Below are positions 27,556 through 39,812 of a stretch of DNA of 64,000 bases, in pieces. The translations under genes were made by a program, and so were the position numbers. The first letter of the stretch is position 1. Each line of letters begins with the position of its first letter. The notes beneath the pieces are model-generated. The model made no database searches. It had not been told where the DNA came from and saw only the letters and a list, made by a program, of their open reading frames with translations. The stretch spans positions 1 to 64,000 of the forward strand of contig MU401456.1 in the NCBI GenBank assembly GCA_022579005.1, read 5' to 3'. This DNA is from Poronia punctata (taxonomy: Eukaryota > Ascomycota > Sordariomycetes > Xylariales > Xylariaceae).

Positions 27556-29326
27556 ATGGATGCTCAACAATTCCGAGAAGCGGCCATCTCTTCCATTGAC
27601 GAGAGTGAGTCCTTTTACTTGAGCTTTCTGGGTGTCCGAATGCGCCCATTAAATCCAAATACCCAAAAGAAATACATCTAGCCTGGAAAAGAAAGAGTAT
27701 TTAATACTGGTTTTTTTTGTTGGTATAAAGTTGTCAAGTATTATGACACGATCGAAGAACGCCCCGTTTTGCCCAGTGTAGAACCGGGATATCTGAGAAA
27801 GCTGCTACCGCAAGAAGCACCGCAGGATGGCGAGGCGTGGGCCGATATCCAGAAAGACATCGAGTCTAAAGTTCTGCCGGGCATCACACATTGGTACGCG
27901 ATAAACGAATCTCTCGTCGGCCTAGACCTAGACCATTCCCTTTCCGCGGACCGCAGCCAACAAACGGAAGCGGCGAAGCGCTAACCACAGTGAATGAGCG
28001 AGTAGGCAATCTCCCAATTTCTTAGCATGGTTCCCTTCTTCCAGCAGCTTCCCCGCAATGCTAGGCGAGATGTACTCGGCAGCCTTTACAGGCGCTGCCT
28101 TCAACTGGATCTGCTCGCCCGTGGTGACGGAGCTAGAAACCATCGTGCTAGACTGGCTGGCGCGGGCCTTTGCGCTGCCGTCCTCCTACCTATCGACCGG
28201 ACCGACGCGCGGCGGCGGCGTCATCCACGGGACAGCGTCCGAGGCCATCGCGACCGTCATGGTCGCCGCGCGAGACAAGTACCTGCGGGAGGCGACGGCG
28301 CACATCACGGACGAGGAGGAGCGCGAGGAGGCGATCGCGCAGCGGCGCACCCGGCTCGTAGCGCTCGGCAGCACGGCGACGCACTCGGCCACCAAGAAGG
28401 CGGCGCAGATCGCGGGCGTGCGGTTCCGCGCCGTGCCCGTGTACGCGCGCGACGGGTACAAGATGACGGGGGCGGAGCTGCGCAAGATGATCGATGCGCT
28501 GCACGCCAAGGGGCTCGAGGTCTTCTACCTCACCGCGACGCTCGGCACGACCGACACGTGCGCCATCGACGACCTCGAAAGTATCGCCGACGTGCTCGCC
28601 GAGGTGGCGCCCGAGACTCTGTCGCCCGAGCAGAAACGCGACGGGCAGGGCGAGATCTGGGTCCATGTCGATGCGGCCTATGCCGGCGCAGCGCTCGTCT
28701 GTCCCGAATACCATCACCTGACACCCGTGCTGGCACGTTTCCACAGCTTCAACACGAATCTGCACAAGTGGCTGCTCGTCAACTTCGACTGCAGTCTGCT
28801 GTACGTGCGTAATCGCACGTGGTTGACCGACGCGCTGAGCGTCAGCCTCGCTATCCTGAAGAACGCACACACCGACAGCGGTCTCGTGACCGACTACCGG
28901 GACTGGCAGATTCCCTTCGGCCGTCGGTTCCGAAGCCTCAAGGTATGGTTCGTCATCCGCACGTACGGCATTCGCGGGCTACAGGCACACATTCGCAAAC
29001 ACGTCAAGTTTGCCGAGGACTTTGGTGGGATGCTACAGACGCGTCCCGACCTATTCGAGGTCGTCACCGGCCCTCGGTTTGCGCTTACCGTGTTTAGGGT
29101 GAAGGCCAAGACGGAGGCGGCGACAGTAGAAGAGATCAATGCTCTAACTCAGAAGACGTACGATGGCGTGATTGCCGACGGCCAGATATTCTTGTCCAGC
29201 ACGGTCGTAGGGGGGCTTTTCGCTATACGCCACTGCCCTGCTACGCCTTTTGTACAGGAACACCATATCAAAAAGCATTTCGACATCTTGGTTGCTGCGG
29301 CTGAAAAGACGCTGAGCGGAGTATGA
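27556..29326 (+). CDS. PLP-dependent aromatic-L-amino-acid decarboxylase family protein (group II)
   Basis: Exons 27556-27604, 27731-27893 and 28006-29326 give 510 residues in frame. The second acceptor was chosen because it restores the expected HWQSPNF segment before the FPSSSSFPAMLGEMY stretch; the nearby TTAG acceptor would break the frame. Family marks are the N-terminus MDAQQFREAA, the HVDAAYAGAAL motif with the Asp that contacts the PLP ring nitrogen (near 290), and NLHKWLLVNFDC with the PLP-binding Lys (near 325). Relatives decarboxylate Tyr, Phe, Trp, DOPA or 5-hydroxytryptophan to the amine; the substrate here cannot be read off. The length is typical of the family. The central part (about 28200-28700) is much richer in G and C than its neighbours. 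Its position beside an NRPS suggests supply of an aromatic amine. Confidence 0.93.
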
Positions 29327-29644
29327 ACTGCGCAACCGGGATGAAAAAGACGAGTTAAAGAGATATAAGGTGTACATGAACGTTTTCATTATCCCTAGCT
29401 AGACACTTGGTATATATATATATAACTTATAGACATGCAAATAGAAAATTATTCGCACGCCACAATATGCGTGTCTGACCTTATTTTCTTTTCATGAGCC
29501 TTGTTTCCTTATGCTTTATTACAATGTTTCATGTGCCTTGATACCCGTGAGGTCAAATAGTGGTACATTCTTTTTCTTCATGACCTTCATATCGCATCGA
29601 CGTCATAAAATAGTGTTGGCCTCAAATATGTTATACAGAAAACA
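29327..29644. other. convergent 3' intergenic region
   Basis: This is a short gap between the plus-strand decarboxylase and a minus-strand gene. It is AT-rich with a TATATATA run near 29414, typical of overlapping fungal 3' untranslated regions. No gene is seen. Confidence 0.6.
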
Positions 29645-30259
29645 TCACCAGGAGTCACGGCGACTCCTGCCACGTTCTGCCCGATCTAGATCTCGCGAAA
29701 CGTTGTATTGGCCATCGTAGGCATCATATCGCCGAGAAGCAGGGCCTTTATACCGTCGCCCATCATCATCATCATCGTAACGGTCATCGTATCGAGTACT
29801 AGCGTGATGATCCACGGACTGGCGCCGTCGGGGGTCGCTAGTGTACTTTCCAGACGAGCTATTGTCCCGTGTTTGAGTGTCGCGCCGAGGATTTGAAGAA
29901 GATGGCCCCGACTGGCCTCGGCCTCGCCCTCGCCCGCGCCCGCGTCTCTCCCTCCGTCTTTGCTGCTCAGCTTCCTCTTTATCCTTTCGTTCCTCCCGCT
30001 TGCGCACCTGCTTGTCCATGTCCCAGGCTAGCGTTAGTCCGATTAAACCCAGCACCGCTACCTCCTTGAGGCCGAAGGCGTGTTCTTTCTCTAGCTCTTT
30101 CCGGTGCTTCCGACTCTCCGGGTCGGCGCGTGAGGGGAAGAAATCCCGCGGATCGGGTGGTGATAACCGCATGGTAATATGTTTGACAACAAGGGCGATA
30201 TCTTGGGGAAACGATTTAGTAGCCGTTTCTAAGACAGGCTTGTAATCGCGAGAGGTCAA
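29645..30259 (-). CDS. small Arg/Gly-rich membrane protein, 5' end unresolved
   Basis: An open frame of about 200 codons ends at 29645. It begins with a soluble segment containing SPPDPRDFFPSR. One strongly hydrophobic segment follows (LKEVAVLGLIGLTLAWDM), then a charged RKREERKDKEEAEQQ helix, an RGRGRGRG tract and a Ser/Asp/Tyr/Arg-rich tail. The first in-frame ATG in this exon is at 30172, but coding-like sequence continues upstream to an AATTAG acceptor near 30288, so an upstream exon probably exists that I cannot place. The layout suggests a tail-exposed membrane protein. I do not recognise a characterised family and assign no function. It is convergent with the decarboxylase and is more likely the first gene of the housekeeping block than a cluster member. 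Confidence 0.6.
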   Translation of the reverse strand: MTSRDYKPVLETATKSFPQDIALVVKHITMRLSPPDPRDFFPSRADPESRKHRKELEKEHAFGLKEVAVLGLIGLTLAWDMDKQVRKREERKDKEEAEQQRRRERRGRGRGRGRGQSGPSSSNPRRDTQTRDNSSSGKYTSDPRRRQSVDHHASTRYDDRYDDDDDGRRYKGPASRRYDAYDGQYNVSRDLDRAERGRSRRDSW

Positions 30260-30289
30260 AGCTTGGATTATGAAGCAACAATGCTAATT

Positions 30290-31328
30290 GTTTAACTGCC
30301 GACAGGGGAAATATAGAATTCAGATCTGGCCTTCTTTTTTGCACTGGCTTGAATGATATTGGAAGCTCAGATTTTGACTTTGGAAGCCGAGACACACTAT
30401 GATCGAACACCCATGCGGGGGACCCCGCCCCTTATGAAAAGAGGGAATATGTACGATCATCATCATCGTAGAATCTGCCCCGGCAGATCTGGGGGTCCCG
30501 AAGAAAGGGGAAAAATACAGAGGAGAATGCCATCATCAAAAGACTGAACACCGCTTGCGATTCGACCACAGGCATTGTAATACTAGTAATACCGGAGACA
30601 ATAGGTGAATCTCCGAAGCCACATGATGTCATTCCTCAGGGAGGAAAACTCGTCGCCTCATTGGACGATTGACCGGGGGAACAAGGGTGTCGTGGGTCTC
30701 AGATCTAAAACCATTTTACCCCTTACCGCATACAGGCCGCCGGTCGCACTTGTTCCTTGGTGAGAAACATGCGTGTCGTCACTCAAACTGACCAACATTG
30801 CTTCGCTTGGAATTTTCTAGCTACATTCGGGCCGCACCGAGGGCTTCACCGCCTGGCTGAGACTATAAGCGACCACCAGATGAAAGGGAATTGAAGCATT
30901 GACCCTACGGCGGGGTGTGTTCAGCATATCGTGCCTTCCCAACAGTCTCACTAAAAACACAAGATAGCTCAAGATAGCTCAAGATAGCTCACTAGTGTGA
31001 GTTGTAAGGGCCTATTCTTGTGCCGGTCATTGACTGACTCCTTAGCCCTGTAGGGTCGGGGCATCAGGCCATCGATTAGAATCCTTTGCCTATTTCTGGA
31101 GGAAGCATGACCGCGAGGAGACGAAAATGAACCTTACAAGTACACCTCCCGAAGCGTAGATACTTGCCATCTTCGGGTAGCAAGTGCATACTAAAGGTGA
31201 CAGTCCATGGACAGCGTAGGGGAATGCATATTATCGTATCAACAGACACAAAACTAGGCTATGGCTAATGCGCTACATAAGTGAACAAAGTATTACCAGC
31301 TCAGAAGGACCTTGAATTCTCATCGTGC
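30290..31328. other. intergenic region with 3 x 10-bp tandem repeat
   Basis: No supportable gene. Three perfect copies of AAGATAGCTC lie in tandem at 30961-30990. The rest is unremarkable and includes the 3' side of NTE1. Confidence 0.6.
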
Positions 31329-34300
31329 TCAAATACTCGCTCTTCGAGGGGCCATCGTGCGACGTAGCGCTTTCTTAGCTTCTATCTCTTGAACAAGTGG
31401 GAGCACACCGTCTACTTTTAGACGAGCAAGGAAGTCCTGCCCAAATTTGTAGCTCCTTTCGTAAATCTCATCAAATTTGCCAAAGTCCAGCGTTCCGTAG
31501 TCGTCGATGGGAGGACGCATGTAGATGCACCCTGGTAGGTTCTTGGCTCGTTCGAGAGCATCTACACTCGAAACATAGGCTAGCCTTGCCTGTATCTCTG
31601 CCAATGTTGGTGGATTTGGCGTCGACGACAAGGGGTTCCACCTGTTGAAGAATGCCCAGACACCCGACAGCGTGTCTCCATAGGTCTGAGGGACGTCATT
31701 GTCGAGAGCTCCGACGTCAACAGCAAAGATCACGTCCACACCGAGTGATTTCATGTGCGAGACTGTCAAGTTATCGACATAGCCACCGTCTAGCAGCATG
31801 CTGCCCTCGTCACATAACGGTGGTATTAAGCCGGCCAAGGACATAGATGCTCGGACATACCGCCAAGCATATCCGCTGGTGTGTATTTCCGCTCTGCTCT
31901 TGCTAATATTCGTCGTATTGCAGTAGAAGTCCAACCAGAAGTCTTCGATTTGGTGCTTCCCAAAGGTCTTAAAGATCCCTCGGTTGAATTCGTGACCCGT
32001 GGTGTACGCAGCCGAGGGGTATGTAAGATCGAGGGCGAATCGCCATATACTTGACATTCTCCCAGCAAACTTCTTGGCCAAGCCGTACATGGGCACAATG
32101 TCGGCATGGCGGGCATAAAGCCCACCCATGAAGGCGCCTATTGAAGTGCCACCGACAATGTCGATAGGGATACCTGCTTCTTCAATGGCTTTGATGACTC
32201 CGATATGAGCGATGCCCCGTGCGCCTCCGCCACCGAGCACCAGGCCTATAGATTTCCCGCAGAGCCGCCTCGCCAGTCTCTGAAAATCACCCTTGAACGG
32301 GCTGTCAGCCGTGTAGTATGGGCGTTGGCGGATCTTTCGGGTCGTGTATTTTTGTATCTCTGCTTGTAGAGTCTGCACGCGTTCTTTTAGTGTTGGGCCA
32401 CCTCGTTTCACTGATCCCGGCGGGTGAACCGGCACGGCGGTGGTGGCAAAGTCCATCTGGATGTGATAATGTCCACCGTTGATCCAAACACGATTTTTTA
32501 GCCATGACCTGGTTAGGCCAGGTGCTGAATATTGCTCTGCATGCAGCAGGACAAGAGTCTTTCGAGCGGTCGATTTCGTGCTAAGTAGGAATCTCTCGTA
32601 CTCGCCAATATCGGGAGAGCTATCTGCTAACCCAACAAGCAAGATGCAATCGGCCTGGCTGATGCATGTTTGGGTCCAAGGAGTGTTGACGCTGGTATCT
32701 GGCGCAAAATGTGCATTAGCTCGGATACAAGCCGAAGATAGGAAAGGTTGGCAAGTGAGTGATTTTATCAGGAAAAAATTAGAGTATGTTTTATGCCTTC
32801 ACCGCGGCGCTCTGGAAAAAGTTTGCTCATCATAAAAAATAGAAGGGGTGCGATTGGTCGTGAAAGACTTACCGGCGACGTAGACGACAAGCCCATATTT
32901 TTCTTCCAGATCGGCCAGGTACTGGGACAGCTTCAACTTCCCCATCTTATTAAAAGCGTATTTGCCAAGGTGACCTAGAATGGCAGACTGGTTGAGGGAT
33001 GTTGCACCATTCAAAGTACCGACTTGCTGAAGAGCAGTCATCAGGCGGTGCCCAAACTCCACGACCGGCACACCTGCTCGAATTGGTAGTATTGCCACGG
33101 TCCGGATATTAAGGGTCGATGAGCTTTTGTTGATGGATGTTCCAGCACCGGCCTCTCTGCTGGTATACGTACTTGGATCGTCAATCAACCGCCGCATCCT
33201 GGACGCAATGATCTTGGAAATCTTTATTGTAATGTTGGGATGCTCTTGTGCCAGACTGTTAAAGAGCGTCCGGGGGAATTTGACCAGCTCCGTGTCACGA
33301 ATCGCATGAAGAGTTCCCGTGCGAGTAGACTCAGTCATGACTTCGAGCTCACCCACACTATCTCCTTGTCCAAATTCGGCCCGGACACTCATTCCTCCAT
33401 CTTGCTTGCCCTCTATCTGACGTAGACGGCCATTGAGTACCAAATATATAGCCTCGCTCTCATCGTCCTTGTTGAAAATGATTTGCCCAGCGTCAACTTG
33501 AACCCACTCAAGAGCAAAGTCTATGTGAAGCAGAAGGCGTGGAAGCAAGTCTGTAAGCCTCTTCGCCATCGTCAAGAGAACGATAGGATACTTTTCCACG
33601 ATCTTCTCCAGAGTGGCTCGGGGTATAAATCCAACGTAAACATCAGTCTTAGCCACGACGTCGATGAACGATCGGTACGATGATATTGTGCTGATGTAGC
33701 CAGCGATACCACCAGGTTTGACCAATCCAACACGGCGGCGATGCACTGGTGCGTTGCGTTTCCCGTCTTTCAGGGGTGTCGAATGATTCGGATCATTGGG
33801 CATTGCGAATCCAGGCGTATTGAGGCGTGCCGCTTCGTTGGAATCTGCACGGTTCATTGCATCAACAGATGTTCTGCTTGATGAGCTCAATATTTCACTA
33901 CCCGGGTCGTCGGATGGAACACATATGTCCAGAAACCCGTCGATAACGTAGTACAAGCCAGGGCTCCGTTCCCCTTGCTCTACAAGGACCGATCCTTGAG
34001 GGAAAAAAACAATTTCAACCTCTTGTTTCATCTCGGCGGCAAGCAGGTGTGGGTTAGGACTTGCACTCATGGAGAGGCCACCAGACGTCATGGATTCGGC
34101 GTCCCAATCCGCAGAGCCATCAAAAGAAGGCATGAATCCAAAAGCATTGTTGCCTAGCATTGGTTTCGGCTTCCTCCCATCAAATGACACAATGCGCGGT
34201 GAACCCTCAGTCGATTCGGGGCCTCTCGAAGCAGTTCCGGTGGAACCCATGCCCAGAGTTTTGAAAACGCATTCGAGCACTGAAAGACGAAAGAGATTAT

Positions 34301-36153
34301 CTTCGTCAACGGACTCTCGCGGGTCAATGCTTAGACGAGCCCTCGACTGAGCAGCGAATGGATTAAAACTCCGCTGGGCCAAGGGACTGGTATCCTCTCG
34401 GCCGGGAACATCCGCTCCTTGCCAAGGCTGCGTTATGGGAGCCTCCACTGTACCGGATCGATGAACCCCACCACTGCGAGCCAACTGAACGTTAGCTAAA
34501 AGGTCGCCGGGGCTCGACATATGGATTGACTGTCGTTCCTTTGGAGGCACTATCGTTGAAGCTACCACCGACTGAGGCCGGGATCTGGACATTGCTTGCA
34601 GTACAGCTTCTTTTCGTAAACCAGTCGAGGACCTGCGCCGACGACTGGTTGTGGAGGCGTTGTGTAAGGCTATGCCCTTTCCTGCCTCGCCCTCCCTGGC
34701 GCTGTCTCTCTCTTGACTAAATTTCTGCTTCAAGCGTTCCAAGGCATTGCCTCGAAGCAGATTCGGCAATTGCCACGTTGTGTACTTCATCATGTTCTTT
34801 TCGGTCTGGAGGACTTCGTTCGTCAACCCGAGATAGTTGTAGGCGGTAGCCAGTGTAACACGCTGAAACCTGGATAGAATCACGTGTACTATATGTGCTG
34901 TCGCTTTAGGGTAAACCTTGATTAATCGTCGAAATGCACTAGCGGGAATGATTGCAATAGTGGTATCCGTTGTTGCTCTTGCAATAATATCAGGGTGAAC
35001 AGATGTTGCGGTCCTCTTCATTGAAGGGCGCGTTGGACGCCGCGGCATTGGGGAGTCATCCAGTGAAATTGGTGGAATAGTAGGAAGGGGGCTGGTTTCT
35101 CCCTGTCCGGAGTGCTCCTTGGACTCGTGTTCACTGAAAGAAGTGTCCGCCTGTCGAGGCCTGGATGGTGTACTTGGCCGATTGAGGAATACAGGTGTAT
35201 TTGGGCGAATGACGCTGGTGCTAGACAGCAATTTGGGGGTGACAGTCTCACTGTCCAAGCTAGTGTCTGTTTGATCGTCCGATGGAGATAGTAGCTGCAC
35301 ATCTTCGGTGAATAGTGACATGATGGAGAAGAGGGAAGACATGGGATTTCCATTCCGGACTTCGGTGAGAAGCTGATATCGCTGGTGATCGGGGAGAGGA
35401 CTTTCTACCTCGTTGAACGAGGACTCGAAAGAAGAGCTCCCCTCCATTCCAGACCCCCTCTTTTGACTTTGCTGTGACTTGACGAAGATCTCGACCAGAC
35501 CATCCACAACAAAACAAAACCCTTTTTCATCTTCGAGGTTTAGGGTCTCCCCGGCGATAAGCTTCCGAGTTTGCATGCTACGCGTCAATTCATGGAAAAC
35601 TGGACGTTCCAAGTAGCCGAATATTTTCATGGCACTCAAAAATTCGTCCAAGTAGTTCGATAACCCCGGTTTCACCCCTTCTTCGTCGTTGGCAAACAGA
35701 TCCAATTCGGGCTCTTTACGCTGCGGTTCGGGAGGGAGCCTCGAATACATATTCAAATATCGGTAACGAACAACCCAGGTGACGCCTGAGAACATGAGCA
35801 GTAGGATCAGAGCGCTAAATGAGTTAGTGGATGGCAATGATAAGCTTGGAACGGGACACATACAGGGTGGTCGCATTCATTGTCACCGTCAGACTGGTTG
35901 AAAACAGTGTGAAAAGCAATGTCGGGACCGAAATTGTCGTTAGCTTGAGACTCCAGTAGATGATACTGGAGACCATGTGCAGGACAAAGAGAAGCATGCT
36001 ACCAGCGAAGCCAAACCAGGACGTACTCCCAGGATGTACGCCTCGTTCTGCCGGTACCAATGCCGACGCGACCGTCGCTGTGGATGTTGCCATCATGGTC
36101 GAGACGGTGTCTGAAAGGGTAATTGCCCCCTCAGAAGCCCCAGAGAAAGACAT
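31329..36153 (-). CDS. NTE1: NTE1-type lysophospholipase (patatin-like, cNMP-binding)
   Basis: Exons on the minus strand are 36153-35864, 35814-32873 and 32698-31329, giving 1,533 residues with consistent phase, the usual length for fungal NTE1. The introns are 49 and 174 bp. The second splice restores the family-typical [16 protein letters not shown] sequence. N-terminal hydrophobic segments place it in the ER membrane. Cyclic-nucleotide-binding-like modules follow (for example around the segments [13 protein letters not shown] and [12 protein letters not shown]). The C-terminal patatin domain carries the oxyanion sequence GGGGARG, the nucleophile motif GTSIG near 1260 and the catalytic Asp in DGG near 1381. 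The enzyme deacylates phosphatidylcholine and lysophosphatidylcholine. This is a housekeeping gene with no visible link to the NRPS cluster. Confidence 0.97.
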
Positions 36154-37402
36154 TTTTCTTGTATGGAGTGTAACCCGTGGATGTGTGGACAGTGTGCTCT
36201 CTTATTTCATCCTGCAACACACCTAGTCGACCTAGGCTTGGGATCACAGAGCTGCTTAGTTAAGAATTCTGACGTGCTATAGCTTCTCGATCCAGACTTT
36301 ATGGGACCGGCGCTACCTTTCCACCAATTCTGAAGTGAGACGGACATTTGGGGCTGACGGAGGGGAGTTCGTCAAATGTAGAGCGAAATAAGGATGTTAG
36401 CGACACGCGAGGAAAGAAAAAGCACTGAGAGAAGCTTGCTGCCAAAGCTGGTTTTCAAAAACAATTCCTCGTGACCTGTGGTGGGGCTTCCTTTCTATCA
36501 TTGGCTGACTTTGGTGGGTTTGGCCGGTGTAGGTTATTCCATTCGCCGGTTTAACCTCACCACTGCTTAACTGCATGTGGGTAAGTACCTGCCTGGATCC
36601 ATGATTCATGAGGACGTGGATAGGACCTCTGCGGTACATATGAGTATATAGATATAACCAACAAATACAACATGAAGACTAAAATTCAACTGATAATGAG
36701 TCAATGACTGATGGATATTTCTTCTTGTAATTCAACGACCAACAGACAAATTTGAAAGCAATAACCAACGAGTCTGATGTAATGGCGAGCGGCTTTGTAC
36801 CTGTACGAGTACCAGTACCTAGTAGATTTTGGAGGTTAGTCCAGCCCAAATGGTGCTAAGTACATGTATGTAGGTATTCTTACGTGTGTTTCAAGCCACG
36901 GGCACCAGCCTCATTCATATATACTTACAGTTGAGCCTCCATATACGTGGTGCAGATGCAGGTCTACTCACAGTGGCATGTACCTGGCTACTCCACCTAG
37001 GGTACTTAAGTACGTGTGTATCTGTCCTACCTACTCGTACCACTTCAATACCTGTAGATTTGTGGCTTAGGTACGTAAGGTACCTACAAACATAACCGCG
37101 CAGTCCATTTTGGCGGGGTTGTCACCCCACGTAAAGATTTCGAAATGGACGAGTTGCCTTCAAATTTCACTGTGTGATTCCTCCACCTGCAGTAGCGTTT
37201 CGTTGCCCGATCTCGAAGCAAAATATACTTTGCCGCATCCAGAGGTTATAAATCAACACAACTTGGGATACCATACGACATCTAAACCTGGGATTTTCTT
37301 TTGAAAGTCATTTTCAGAATTGTCAACATCTAGGCCAGCATAGGCCGCCTCCGTCGCACCCCATTCCCACCTTCCAACACCCCTCCATACCTGTCGCCCA
37401 AC
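36154..37402. other. divergent intergenic region between NTE1 and eIF2-alpha
   Basis: These 1.25 kb contain both promoters and no supportable gene. It is rich in GTAC and ACCTAC words, notably 36790-37085, where GTACCTG, GTACGAG and TAGGTAC repeat imperfectly. Such words recur in other gaps of the window, so they look like a genome-wide dispersed simple repeat rather than a promoter-specific signal. Confidence 0.6.
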
Positions 37403-38500
37403 ATGTCGTTGACAAACTGCCGGTTCTATGAGGAACCTTATCCGGAGATCGATAGCTTTGTCATGGTAAATGTGAAGCAGGTTAGTGACATATTGGATTG
37501 CAACACCTAGCTGGCCAGGCTAACTCTGTGAAGATCGCCGATATGGGTGCCTATGTCAAACTTCTCGAATACGACAATATTGACGGCATGATTCTACTTT
37601 CCGAGTTGTCGAGACGTCGTATTCGAAGTATCCAGAAACTCATTCGAGTGGGCCGCAATGAAGTAGTTGTGGTTCTAAGAGTAGACAAGGAAAAAGGTAA
37701 ACACAAAATACAGGCGAGATGATTTGTTGTCCGAAATATACTGACTTGAATCAGGCTATATCGATCTTTCAAAGCGACGTGTGGGCCCCGAGGATATCGT
37801 CAAGTGCGAAGAGCGCTACAACAAGAGTAAAATGGTACATTCCATTATGCGACACGTCGCCGAAAAGACACAGACTCCAATCCAGACCCTCTATGAAAGC
37901 ATAGCTTGGCCCCTAATGAAGAAATACGGACATTCCATCGATGCATTCAAGTTCTCAATAACGTAAGATACAGCGGTACTATATATATACCAAGGCCCTC
38001 GCTGAAAATCTCCTAGAAACCCCGACGTATGGAACGACATCACCTTCCCTAGCGATGCTGTTGCCGAGGAACTGAAGTCCTATATCGGCAAGAGATTGAC
38101 TCCTCAACCAACGAAAGTCCGAGCGGATATCGAGGTTACTTGCTTCGAATATGAAGGCATCGATGCTGTGAAGACGGCCCTTCGAACCGCCGAAGCGCGT
38201 AACACGGAAGAAAACCAAGTGAAAGTCAGACTCGTTTCTCCGCCTTTGTATGTCTTGACTAGCATGTGCCTTGACAAGAACGTTGGTATCGCTCGGTTGG
38301 AAGAGGCTATTGTGGAAATTCGCAACAGCATCACGAGTGCGGGAGGCCAACTTGTTGTCAAGATGGAGCCCAAAGCTGTCACAGACTCCGATGATGCTGA
38401 ACTACAAGCGCTTATGGAGAAGCGCGAACGGGAGAACGCCGAAGTTAGCGGAGACGAAAGTGTCAGTGAGAGCGATGACAATATCCCCGAGAATGTGTAA
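37403..38500 (+). CDS. SUI2: eukaryotic translation initiation factor 2 subunit alpha
   Basis: Exons 37403-37480, 37534-37696, 37755-37962 and 38017-38500 give 310 residues in frame. Introns are 53, 58 and 54 bp. The S1-type OB fold contains the segment [14 protein letters not shown]. Its regulatory Ser is residue 52 counting Met1, corresponding to canonical Ser51, the target of GCN2-type kinases. The [11 protein letters not shown] stretch spans the second splice site. A helical domain and an alpha-beta domain follow, and the acidic Ser/Glu/Asp-rich tail is typical. The protein carries initiator tRNA to the 40S subunit together with the beta and gamma subunits. Confidence 0.97.
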
Positions 38501-39199
38501 AGAGAAGGAGCTTTCCGCAAGGCTCTCGAATACACTAATTAGAGGTCTGACAATGGTTTTCCTTTTATGTTACGGTATGGTATGGCATACTGGCTAGATC
38601 TTTCGGAAGTCAAAAGTTTGTAGCATGCAGATATCCATGGACGCAACAATATGGGCTTGGCTTCCATGTCGCTCGGCCGTCAGCATGGACGCATATGTAT
38701 TTACCATGAGCACCTGAAGTAGCAGCATTACTTTAAGGTGCCTACCCAGATAGTATGAAGCGTCGTCATCAATGTGATTGAGTCACTCCCAGTAGGAGTG
38801 CTAGTGCCCATACATCGAGGATTTGAGGACTCGGTCCTATGTGCGGCTAGGTACAAATCTATATGTATATAGTATGTATTTGAGACTCATCGAATGCATG
38901 AGCAGATTACAAAACTGACGAGTGTGAAAGATACGATAAAGTACTATCGCTAATCTACCCAACAGTGTTTCATTGTTTAATGCCGAGCGTAGTGAGGAGG
39001 AATGTCGCAGCCTCGCAGGTACTCGTAAGTAAATAAAAATTACGTAGTGGGGCGTTTGGAGCCTTCCTTGCAATAAGCTCTACCGGCTCTCCGTACTCAT
39101 CTAATATTTATAATTTCGGCCAAAATCTCGATCCTGTACAACAATTGTCGCCTTTGACGCCTTCGCGGCGGTTACTGTATAGGGAAATCGGACGCTGCC
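38501..39199. other. intergenic region, eIF2-alpha 3' side and IMP2 promoter
   Basis: Seven hundred bases between two same-strand genes, with no supportable gene, RNA or repeat. Confidence 0.6.
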
Positions 39200-39812
39200 A
39201 TGCCGCTTAGATCAATATGGACAAGTTTCAATCGACAACGTCCGAGAATTGGGCGGTTTGGTTACTACATGTTTATGTTTGCGGCTACGGTCCCAATAGT
39301 AGTGTCGTTTAATACATTCGTTCTAGAATTGGCGTGGATTCGTGGCGCATCCATGTATCCGTTCCTCAACTCAGAAAAGGACCATACTACAAGAGAGGAT
39401 GTTGTTGTCAACCTCAAGTACAATGCACAATACGCCCTGCAGCGCGGCATGATTGTCACGTTTTGGTATGATTGCACGACTCCCGCCGTTGTATATAAAG
39501 ACGCCTTGGGCTAACAGTACGCATAGGAATCCTTTAAGACCGGAAGCTATGACAGTCAAGAGGATTATCGGGCTACCGGGCGACGTCATCAAGACTCGAA
39601 GCCCCTATCCTGTCCCAACTGTCCTCGTCCCCCCCGGGCATGTTTGGGTGGAAGGGGACGGTGGGGAGCGTGAAAGCTTGGATAGCAATGTCTATGGACC
39701 CATTGCTATCGGTTTGATTATTGGAAAAGTCACACACTTGGTATGGCCGCTTCACAGAGCTGGTCGTGTACGATGGTGGGAGTACGCGGAGAAGATACGG
39801 AGTCATTCCTGA
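39200..39812 (+). CDS. IMP2: mitochondrial inner membrane protease, subunit 2 type
   Basis: Exons 39200-39465 and 39527-39812 give 183 residues. The 61-bp intron has a GCTAACAG branch point. It is a small S26-family signal peptidase with one N-terminal transmembrane segment (about 21-41) and the nucleophile motif RGASMYP with Ser51. The general-base motif VKRIIGLPGD contains Lys100. A VPPGHVWVEGDG segment follows. In mitochondria this peptidase cleaves sorting signals of proteins delivered to the intermembrane space, as a heterodimer with IMP1. Length and hydrophobic anchor fit IMP2 better than IMP1, but the assignment between the two subunits is by family feel. Confidence 0.87.

Noticed and set aside
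28027..28870. Frames of 226-261 codons on both strands within the decarboxylase
   Set aside because: GC-rich shadow frames; the decarboxylase frame carries all catalytic motifs.
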